In this document: piece after piece, positions 1 to 5,494 of the stretch | Numbering within the stretch: position 1 is the stretch's first letter | Layout: the number at the start of each line of letters is the position of its first letter | Assembly (NCBI GenBank): GCA_017556565.1 | Contig: JAFYMQ010000012.1 | Location: forward strand, 1 to 12,181 | DNA length: 12,181 nt | Reading direction: 5' to 3' | Source of the DNA: Clostridia bacterium | GTDB lineage: Bacteria; Bacillota; Clostridia; Oscillospirales; Butyricicoccaceae | Translations under genes and position numbers: made by a program | Notes under the pieces: generated by a model | What the model saw: the letters and a program-made list of their open reading frames with translations, nothing else | The model's database searches: none | Told to the model about the DNA's origin: nothing

Positions 1-451
1 ATGAGAGACGACATCACGTTAGCAGAAGCGTTCAAACATTTCGCTGACGGTGAAGACATATATGCAATCATGGACTGCGCAGATTCACTCGTACGTGAAC
101 GCATGTTCGAGATTTTCTGTGAAATGACTGGATTGGAATATTAACTGCAACTGTCTGTTCATATTCTTCGGCGGTGACGGAGACGTGTTCTATGAGCGCT
201 ACAATCAGCGCGACCTGCGTGGCGAGCGCCATTTGGGTCACGTGCTGCAGGAGCATTTTCCGCCCAGAGAGGGTGACAATCTGTTCTACACCATGACCCG
301 TCAGGAGTTTTATGAAAAGTTCGAAAAACTTGGCATGGACAAGTTCGACATCCGCGGCATCAAGCGTGTGGAGGTGGATGCCACCTATCCCGAAAAAATC
401 GACGTAGAAGCACTTATAGACCAAATCAAAACTATGCTTGGAGGCAACTGA
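1..451 (+). pseudogene. 3' part of a small P-loop-kinase-like gene with an apparent +1 frameshift
   Basis: Two frames read as one protein. Positions 1-141 (frame 1) encode MRDDITLAEAFKHFADGEDI and on to ...CEMTGLEY, then hit TAA at 142-144. Frame 2 from 143 continues with NCNCLFIFFGGDGDVFYERY and on to the TGA at 449-451. Skipping one T near 141-142 joins them into strand-helix-strand order, as in the core of small P-loop kinases. The GERHLGHV segment (221-244) resembles the GERHPGH motif I recall from uncharacterised AAA/kinase-like ATP-binding proteins. The Walker A part would lie upstream of the window. Frame 2 alone can only start at GTG 185, where GGAG sits 2 nt away (too close), so that start is unconvincing. 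The stop is 1 nt before the next ATG, so the two genes are probably coupled. It could be a true pseudogene, a sequencing error, or two small ORFs. The kinase assignment is moderate; the joined reading is fairly strong. Confidence 0.55.
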
Positions 452-452
452 A

Positions 453-1406
453 ATGGCAAAAAAAGTAGCACTTATGACCCGTCACCACGCCACCCTGATC
501 TGTCAGGAGGCAAGAGACATACTGACTCAGGCGGGCTTTGAGATAGTAAGCAACGACACCGGCAGAATCCTGACCTTTGAGGAGCAGAAGGCGCTCATCA
601 AGGACGTTTATGCCATCGTGGCAGGCACCGAAAAATACGACCGCGAAATGCTCTTGGGGTGCGATAACCTGAAAGTCGTCACCCGATTCGGCGTGGGCAC
701 CGACAATTTTGACCTGAACACTATGAAAGAAATGGGACTCGAGGTCGGCGTGATCGCCAACTACAACGCAGTTGCCGAGTTTGCCCTGACCCATATCCTT
801 GCAGTGCTCAAGAACCTGCCCCGCTATGATGCCGCCGCAAGAGCGGGCGCATGGAGCAGATTTGATATGCGAGAGCTGACCGGCAAGACGGTCGGTCTGG
901 TGGGCTTTGGCAGAATAGGCAAGCGCCTTGCCGAGCTGCTGAGCGGCTTTGGCGTGACCATTCTGGCGTATGATCCCTATATGAACGAGCAGGCAGCCGC
1001 CGAGCGCAAAGTCAAGCCTGTCACACTTGACGAGCTGCTGGCAGCCTCCGATATAGTCTCGCTGCACCTGCCCGCAACCGAGCAGACCAAGCACCTGATA
1101 AATGAGCAGACCATCGCCAAAATGAAGGACGGCGCATACCTGATCAACACGTCCCGCGGCGCACTGGTAGACGAGAGCGCACTGCTGGCAGCCCTCACCT
1201 CGGGCAAGCTTGCGGGCGCGGCAAGCGACGTGTACGAAAAAGAGCCCATCACCGCCGACAATCCTCTGTTTGCCATCCCCAATACAGTATTCACACCCCA
1301 TTGCTCGGCGCTGACCTATGAGACCAACTATAACGGCGGCATCATCTGCGCTCAGTCCATAGTCAATGTACTGAACGGCGGCAAACCGCTGTATCCTCTG
1401 TGGTAA
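453..1406 (+). CDS. D-2-hydroxyacid dehydrogenase, phosphoglycerate dehydrogenase type
   Basis: NAD(P)-dependent oxidoreductase of 317 aa from the D-2-hydroxyacid dehydrogenase family, cytosolic. RFGVGTDN (78-85) is the substrate-loop signature. The Rossmann GxGxxG is at 151-156 (GFGRIG). The catalytic triad is visible as Arg235 (NTSRG), Glu264 (YEKEP) and His283 (TPHCSA). It has no C-terminal ACT regulatory domain, so it is the short form and need not be the serine-pathway enzyme; 3-phosphoglycerate or another 2-hydroxyacid/2-ketoacid is possible. I chose ATG 453 because GGAGG at 440-444 lies 8 nt upstream; an in-frame TTG at 438 would overlap this ribosome site. It starts 1 nt after the stop of the kinase-like ORF and ends before a strong terminator, so it closes that operon. 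A second dehydrogenase of the same superfamily converges on it from the other strand. The family is certain, the substrate unknown. Confidence 0.93.
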   Translation: MAKKVALMTRHHATLICQEARDILTQAGFEIVSNDTGRILTFEEQKALIKDVYAIVAGTEKYDREMLLGCDNLKVVTRFGVGTDNFDLNTMKEMGLEVGVIANYNAVAEFALTHILAVLKNLPRYDAAARAGAWSRFDMRELTGKTVGLVGFGRIGKRLAELLSGFGVTILAYDPYMNEQAAAERKVKPVTLDELLAASDIVSLHLPATEQTKHLINEQTIAKMKDGAYLINTSRGALVDESALLAALTSGKLAGAASDVYEKEPITADNPLFAIPNTVFTPHCSALTYETNYNGGIICAQSIVNVLNGGKPLYPLW

Positions 1407-1438
1407 TTGGGCTGTAGCATAATATGAGAGCATAGTTT

Positions 1439-1477
1439 AAGCCTGCTGCAATTTTGCAGCAGGCTTTTTGTGTTTTT
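1439..1477 (+). terminator. Rho-independent terminator after the hydroxyacid dehydrogenase
   Basis: A 12-bp perfect stem, AAGCCTGCTGCA (1439-1450) with TGCAGCAGGCTT (1455-1466), closes a 4-nt ATTT loop and runs into a T-rich tail (TTTTTGTGTTTTT). On the minus strand the stem is followed by AAACTATG, so it should work mainly for the plus-strand operon. Its tail overlaps the last stop codon of the convergent gene. Confidence 0.9.
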
Positions 1478-2477
1478 ATGCCATGTTTTCCAGCATCTGC
1501 AGGGTGACGCGGCAGGTTGAGTCTTTGCCGCTCACATAATTATCATATTCCTGCGCCATCCATTCGGCCATACGCCATACTTCCTGCCCGTTGCTGCCCG
1601 CAATATGAGGAGTCAGCAGGATGTTTGGCAGCTTGCAGAGGGGACTGTCTTTTTCGGGCGGCTCGGGATCGGTCACGTCCAGCACCGCGGTCAGATCCTG
1701 GCGCTCTGCCAGTACCCGACACAGATCATCTTCTGCTACCTGAGCGCCTCTGCCGGTGTTGAGGAACACACCGTACGGCACCATGCTCTCAAAATGCTCC
1801 TGCCTGAACATACCCACCGTAGCAGGAAGATTGGCAACGTGGTTGGACACCACCTGACACGTGCGAAAAATCCTGTCAATATCGCTTATCTCCACTCCAA
1901 GCTCCAGAGCAAGCTCGGGGGTCAGTTCGATGGAGGAAGCCAGCACACGCAGACGGTAGGGCTTGAGCATTTTGCACACCAGCCTGCCCACAGCGCCCGT
2001 ACCGATTATGCCCACGGGCGTGTCAAAATTGCCGGGGTAGCAGCGGCGCAGCATTTTTGCGCCCTCATAGTCGCCGCAGCTTGCCATACGGCAGGCGGCA
2101 AAATAGCCTTTGTTGGCAAGAATTATCTGAGACACCACATATTCGGCAACGGGCACAGCGTTGGCCTGCCACGCGCTGAATACTTTGACCCCGCAAGCAA
2201 GAAACTCCCGCGCAAAGCTCTGCACCGAGCCTGCGGCATAGAACAGGCACTCAAGCCCGGGGAAAAGCTCGCGTATCTCCCTCTCTGTAAAGTGTGGCAT
2301 ACCCCATGTGGAGAATATGAACCGCACGTCTCTGAATGCTGCGGGGGAGGCCTCTATATCGGCTTTGCAGTAGGGTGTTTTGTTTATGTTTGCATAGTTT
2401 TCCAGCCGTGCTATGACCGACGGGGGATAGACCCTGCTGATTTCGCTTTTGCGCTCGGTTAAGAATATGGCTTGCAT
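1476..2477 (-). CDS. D-2-hydroxyacid dehydrogenase (second, divergent member)
   Basis: NAD(P)-dependent 2-hydroxyacid dehydrogenase of 333 aa, cytosolic. The Rossmann motif GTGAVG is at 159-164. The catalytic residues are Arg243 (NTGRG), Glu272 (DPEPP) and His291 (TPHIAGS). The N-terminal substrate domain is unlike that of the neighbouring dehydrogenase: the usual GxGxDN loop is replaced by YAAGSVQSF (80-88), so the substrate probably differs. Start ATG 2477 has AGGAG (plus-strand ctcct, 2486-2490) 8 nt upstream. The gap to the TIM-barrel gene upstream is 15 nt, so the two are an operon and may act on consecutive intermediates. Related proteins are often named phosphoglycerate or glyoxylate/hydroxypyruvate reductase-like; I cannot choose among these. 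Confidence 0.92.
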   Translation of the reverse strand: MQAIFLTERKSEISRVYPPSVIARLENYANINKTPYCKADIEASPAAFRDVRFIFSTWGMPHFTEREIRELFPGLECLFYAAGSVQSFAREFLACGVKVFSAWQANAVPVAEYVVSQIILANKGYFAACRMASCGDYEGAKMLRRCYPGNFDTPVGIIGTGAVGRLVCKMLKPYRLRVLASSIELTPELALELGVEISDIDRIFRTCQVVSNHVANLPATVGMFRQEHFESMVPYGVFLNTGRGAQVAEDDLCRVLAERQDLTAVLDVTDPEPPEKDSPLCKLPNILLTPHIAGSNGQEVWRMAEWMAQEYDNYVSGKDSTCRVTLQMLENMA

Positions 2478-2492
2478 GGCTAAAACTCCTTT

Positions 2493-3287
2493 TTACCTGC
2501 CCGCTATTTTGAATAGTGCCTGAGCTTCGCTCTTGAGTGTGGTGATAAGATTGTCGGGCATAAACTCCAGCAGCAGTGTGTGCTTACCGCCGATGGCATC
2601 AAGATAGCGCCGCCACTCGTCAATACCCTGCTCCAAAGGGTAGCGCTCCTCGCCCTTCCATTGGAACACGTGAATATGCTTGGTATAGGGCGCAAGCAGC
2701 GCGGCATATTCGATATTCTCCTCAATGCTGCGCCCCTGATTGGGCTGCCAGTACATCCCGAATGCCGCCGAGCCGACAGCCTCCATCAGCCTGAGCGCGC
2801 CTTCTTTGGTCTCTGTATAGGTGTTGCGATGGCACTCAAGACAGAGCATGACGCCCGCTTGCTCGGCTATACGTGCCGCCTGCCTGCACTCTGCAATAAG
2901 CTGCTCGGTCTCGCTTTGGCTATACAGATCGGTGCTCTTTGTGCCGCACCACAGTCGGAGAGTGTCCGTGCCCAGTATTTTGGCTGCCTCGATATATTGG
3001 CAGAGGGTGTCAAGGGGGGTCTCGCCGAGCTTGAAATAGGTGCCGTAAGAGCAGCAAAAAAGCCCTGCTGCCTTTTGTGCGCGGGCAATGGCGTGGAGCC
3101 TGTCGATATCACTGCACTGTGCGTGTACATCGCTGCCCCACTCGATGCATTCAAGCTTGCAGGCAGCGGCTGTGTCGATAATTTGCTGAAAACTATGCTT
3201 GCGAAAAGACACCGACACAAGCCCGAGCTTTAAGTCGGTATTCTGCTCAAAAAACGCCTGATTGGTGGTATGTGCTCGTCTGTTCAT
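2493..3287 (-). CDS. Sugar phosphate isomerase/epimerase-like TIM-barrel protein
   Basis: A 264-aa protein of the xylose-isomerase-like TIM-barrel (AP endonuclease 2-like) family, whose members isomerise or epimerise sugars and related compounds using a divalent metal. Recognisable strands are LGLVSVSF (21-28), LECIEWG (45-51), TLRLWCG (109-115), LCLECHRN (148-155), HIHVFQW (204-210) and LLLEF (238-242). Probable metal ligands are Glu151, His204 or His206, and Glu241. The position that is usually Asp (WDP-like) is Gln181 in YWQPNQ. About 20 residues precede the first strand. Start ATG 3287 has GGAG (plus-strand ctcc, 3296-3299) 8 nt upstream. It lies 15 nt ahead of the dehydrogenase gene and just after a terminator that separates it from the acyltransferase. 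The fold is confident; the reaction is unknown. Confidence 0.85.
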   Translation of the reverse strand: MNRRAHTTNQAFFEQNTDLKLGLVSVSFRKHSFQQIIDTAAACKLECIEWGSDVHAQCSDIDRLHAIARAQKAAGLFCCSYGTYFKLGETPLDTLCQYIEAAKILGTDTLRLWCGTKSTDLYSQSETEQLIAECRQAARIAEQAGVMLCLECHRNTYTETKEGALRLMEAVGSAAFGMYWQPNQGRSIEENIEYAALLAPYTKHIHVFQWKGEERYPLEQGIDEWRRYLDAIGGKHTLLLEFMPDNLITTLKSEAQALFKIAGR

Positions 3288-3289
3288 AA

Positions 3290-3316
3290 CAAAATCTCCG
3301 ATTTGAGCGGATTTTG
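3290..3316 (-). repeat. Inverted repeat around the ribosome site of the TIM-barrel gene
   Basis: Seven-base arms CAAAATC and GATTTTG (3290-3296 and 3310-3316) can form a hairpin in the leader. Its interior and edge contain the GGAG ribosome site. No convincing -10/-35 promoter is seen between this and the terminator, so this leader may be read mainly from read-through transcripts. The regulatory meaning is speculative. Confidence 0.35.
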
Positions 3317-3329
3317 GGGCGGGGATGCG

Positions 3330-3368
3330 AAAAAGCCTCCGTATCAGCAGTCTTGCGGATACGGAAGC
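3330..3368 (-). terminator. Intrinsic terminator between acyltransferase and TIM-barrel genes
   Basis: Read on the minus strand, GCTTCCGTATC pairs with GATACGGAGGC (11 bp, one G-T wobble; plus-strand 3358-3368 with 3335-3345), followed by TTTTT (plus-strand a's at 3330-3334). It starts 5 nt after the acyltransferase stop and ends about 40 nt before the TIM-barrel ATG. It should end or attenuate transcripts from wecB-plsC. Confidence 0.82.
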
Positions 3369-3373
3369 CGATT

Positions 3374-4087
3374 TTACACTGTGTATTTGTCCAGCGCCTG
3401 CTGTACGCGGCTTTTGACAAGCTCGGCGATCTCGGTGGTCTTGAGGGTTTTGTACTCGTCGTACTCAATAGGCTCAAGATAGTGCAGCTGTGCGCTGACG
3501 GGCTTGCTGCCCTTCTGATCCAGCACCTTGTAGCAGTCCACAAACGCTACGGGCACTATGGGACAACCGGTTTTTGAAGCGCACTTGAAGCTGCCCGAAT
3601 GCCATTCGCCCATAGTATTGCTGTTTTTGCTGCGTGTACCTTCGGGAAAAATAACGTAGTTGCGGCCCTTTTCAATCTCCTGCTGCACGTTCTGCATAAC
3701 GGTAATGCCCTGTCTGGGGTTGGAGCGGTCAAGGGCAAAAGACTTGGTAATGCGCAGTATCTGCTCAAGAACGGGGATGTTTTTCAGCTCCTGCTTGTAT
3801 ACCACGCCCAGAGGCAGGGGACAGCTTGCGCAAAGTGCCACCATATCAAACATACCCTGATGGTTGCCGTAGAGCATAAAACCGCCCTTTTTGGGCAGAT
3901 TTTCTATGCCCGACACCTGCAGATCGATATTGCCTGTGGGCAGCAGCATCTGCAGCTTGGTTTGTATATACTCCCAGCTTTCTGCCTCGGGGTACTTGCC
4001 GCAGTTTTTGGCATAGCGGCACAGACGGATGTATATGCCGGGAACTTTGAATATATTTTTGAGTATCAGCTTGACGATTCTGTTCAT
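3374..4087 (-). CDS. 1-acyl-sn-glycerol-3-phosphate acyltransferase (PlsC family)
   Basis: Membrane-associated acyltransferase of 237 aa that most likely transfers an acyl chain to lysophosphatidic acid to give phosphatidic acid. The four-block LPLAT signature is clear: NHQGMFD with the catalytic His76 and Asp81 (block I), LDR at 119-121 (block II), FPEGTRS at 147-153 (block III), and CPIVPVAF at 175-182 (block IV). The basic, hydrophobic N-terminus (MNRIVKLILKNIFKVPGIYI) fits peripheral or monotopic membrane attachment. The gap to the upstream wecB stop is 33 nt, with only a weak, distant AGG before the ATG. A terminator follows at once. Paralogues can acylate other lysolipids, so the exact acceptor is uncertain. 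Confidence 0.92.
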   Translation of the reverse strand: MNRIVKLILKNIFKVPGIYIRLCRYAKNCGKYPEAESWEYIQTKLQMLLPTGNIDLQVSGIENLPKKGGFMLYGNHQGMFDMVALCASCPLPLGVVYKQELKNIPVLEQILRITKSFALDRSNPRQGITVMQNVQQEIEKGRNYVIFPEGTRSKNSNTMGEWHSGSFKCASKTGCPIVPVAFVDCYKVLDQKGSKPVSAQLHYLEPIEYDEYKTLKTTEIAELVKSRVQQALDKYTV

Positions 4088-4120
4088 TGCTACACAGCCT
4101 TTCTGCGTGGATGCGGGCGG

Positions 4121-5233
4121 TTACAGTTCGATATCTTCCCGTTTGCCCTCGATAATATCGGCTATCCTGCGGCAGGCGCAGCCGTCGCCGTAGGGATTGG
4201 ATGCCTGGCTCATGCGAGCGTACTCGGTTTTGTCACACAGCAGCTGCTTGAAGCTTGCATAGATGGTCTCCTCCTCGGTGCCGACAAGCTTGAGTGTGCC
4301 TGCTGCGATGCCCTCGGGACGCTCGGTGGTGTCACGCATGACCAGAACAGGCTTGCCCAGCGAAGGTGCCTCTTCCTGTATTCCGCCGCTGTCGGTCAGC
4401 ACCAGATAGCTGCGGGCAAGGAAATTGTGGAAATCCAGCACGTCCAGCGGCTCTATCATCCGTATACGGTCGCAGCCGCCCAGCTCCTGCGCCGCCGCTT
4501 CGCGGACGGCGGGGTTTAAGTGGATGGGGTAGATAGCCTTGACGTCGGGATGCTCGTCGATTATTCTGCGGATGGCGCGGAACATGGCATGCATGGGAGC
4601 GCCCAGATTTTCTCTGCGGTGTGCGGTGATCAGGATCAGTCGGCTATCACTTGCCCACTCAAGCTGCTCGTGGGTATAGTTTTCGCGGACGGTGGTCTTG
4701 AGCGCGTCGATAGCGGTGTTGCCGGTGACGAATATATTGCTCTCGTCTCTGCCCTCGCGCAGCAGATTCTGCTTTGCCATCTGTGTGGGCGCAAAATTGA
4801 GGGACGCCAGGATGCTGACCGACTGACGGTTAAACTCCTCGGGGTAGGGCGAGTAGATATTGTGGGTGCGCAGACCTGCCTCCACATGTCCGACGGGTAT
4901 CTGCAGATAGAAGCAAGCAAGTGCGGCGGCAAACGTGGTGGTGGTATCGCCGTGAACCAGACAGATGTCGGGCTTCTCGCTCTCAAGCACAGGCTTGATT
5001 TTGAGGAGTATGGCAGAGGTTATGTCAAACAGTGTCTGCTTGTCTTTCATGATGCTCAGATCATAATCGGGAGTCACAGAAAAAGCCTCCAGCACCTGAT
5101 CCAGCATACTTCTGTGCTGACCGGTAACGCATACCACGGTCTGCAGGTTTTTGCGGCTTTTAAGCTCGTTTACCAACGGGCACATTTTTATGGCTTCGGG
5201 TCTTGTGCCGAAGACCAGCATAACCTTTTTCAT
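4121..5233 (-). CDS. wecB: UDP-N-acetylglucosamine 2-epimerase, non-hydrolysing
   Basis: Cytosolic GT-B-fold enzyme of 370 aa that interconverts UDP-GlcNAc and UDP-ManNAc, supplying ManNAc for teichoic-acid linkage units, capsules or other surface glycans. Diagnostic motifs are FGTRPEAIK (8-16), GQH (38-40), HGDT (94-97), HVEAGLRT (116-123), PYPEEFNR (129-136), TAHRREN (203-209), DSGGIQEE (281-288) and TERPEG (303-308). Asp96, Glu118, Glu132 and His205 match residues important for catalysis in the characterised bacterial enzymes. Length is normal. GTG 5236 is in frame, but GAGG (plus-strand cctc, 5241-5244) is only 4 nt from it and 7 nt from ATG 5233, so I chose the ATG. It heads the minus-strand cluster and is followed by plsC. 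No other glycan genes adjoin it, so the polymer served is unknown. Confidence 0.95.
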   Translation of the reverse strand: MKKVMLVFGTRPEAIKMCPLVNELKSRKNLQTVVCVTGQHRSMLDQVLEAFSVTPDYDLSIMKDKQTLFDITSAILLKIKPVLESEKPDICLVHGDTTTTFAAALACFYLQIPVGHVEAGLRTHNIYSPYPEEFNRQSVSILASLNFAPTQMAKQNLLREGRDESNIFVTGNTAIDALKTTVRENYTHEQLEWASDSRLILITAHRRENLGAPMHAMFRAIRRIIDEHPDVKAIYPIHLNPAVREAAAQELGGCDRIRMIEPLDVLDFHNFLARSYLVLTDSGGIQEEAPSLGKPVLVMRDTTERPEGIAAGTLKLVGTEEETIYASFKQLLCDKTEYARMSQASNPYGDGCACRRIADIIEGKREDIEL

Positions 5234-5240
5234 CACAGCG

Positions 5241-5244
5241 CCTC
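5241..5244 (-). promoter_or_regulatory. Ribosome binding site of wecB (decides the start)
   Basis: Minus-strand GAGG lies 7 nt before ATG 5233 and 4 nt before the alternative GTG 5236. The spacing favours the ATG. Confidence 0.6.
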
Positions 5245-5263
5245 ACTTGAAATTATTTATAAT

Positions 5264-5293
5264 ATTGTATCACAGAGCATAGGCTAAAGTCTA
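5264..5293 (-). promoter_or_regulatory. Candidate sigma-A-type promoter for wecB
   Basis: On the minus strand, TAGACT (plus 5288-5293, 4/6 match to TTGACA) is followed after 18 nt by TACAAT (plus 5264-5269, 5/6 match to TATAAT), in an AT-rich stretch about 30 nt before the ATG. It is the best candidate in the divergent intergenic region. Confidence 0.45.
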
Positions 5294-5359
5294 TCTCAAA
5301 TTGACTCAAATCTCGGTTTTTCGCACAACATAAGGTGTATCATAGCCTAAAAAAGGTGT
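5280..5359. repeat. Short repeats in the divergent wecB/deacetylase intergenic region
   Basis: The 261-nt gap (5234-5494) holds no supportable ORF. Besides the promoters it contains an inverted pair, TAGGCTA (5280-5286) and TAGCCTA (5343-5349); a direct pair, AAGGTGT (5332-5338 and 5353-5359), spaced 21 nt apart; and a 10-nt-phased direct pair, CTCAAAT (5295-5301 and 5305-5311). They lie upstream of both candidate promoters and could bind a regulator, but 7-bp repeats in AT-rich DNA can arise by chance. Confidence 0.3.
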
Positions 5360-5398
5360 CCTGCGGCTAATATATTGAAAATTGTTACTTTTCTGTAA

Positions 5399-5426
5399 TT
5401 GCTTTTTTCAAAATGTGCTGTATAAT
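5399..5426 (+). promoter_or_regulatory. Candidate sigma-A-type promoter for the deacetylase operon
   Basis: TTGCTT (5399-5404), a 16-nt spacer, then a consensus TATAAT (5421-5426). It lies about 70 nt before the start codon, giving a leader of about 60 nt that contains a strong AAAGGAG ribosome site at 5479-5485. Confidence 0.65.
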
Positions 5427-5494
5427 AAAATATATAGAGTAAAAACCTGCCAAAAATCTATTTAACAAACATAGAGTCAAAGGAGAAACAGTCT

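Noticed and set aside
136..148. Programmed +1 ribosomal frameshift at TAT TAA C
   Set aside because: Only the stop-plus-C context fits. There is no well-placed SD-like stimulator, and Tyr-tRNA would re-pair poorly after a +1 slip. Mutation or a read error is simpler.
185..451. Stand-alone 88-aa gene starting at GTG 185
   Set aside because: GGAG is only 2 nt from the GTG, the frame stays open back to 128, and the start would cut through a conserved-looking strand. It reads better as the continuation of the frame-1 ORF.
438..452. TTG 438 as the start of the first dehydrogenase
   Set aside because: It overlaps the GGAGG ribosome site that is correctly spaced for ATG 453, and adds five residues not needed by the family.
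432..1433. Long minus-strand ORF opposite the first dehydrogenase (333 codons)
   Set aside because: It is an antisense shadow of a clear dehydrogenase gene, with no family motifs and a Cys/Gly/His-rich composition produced by codon bias.
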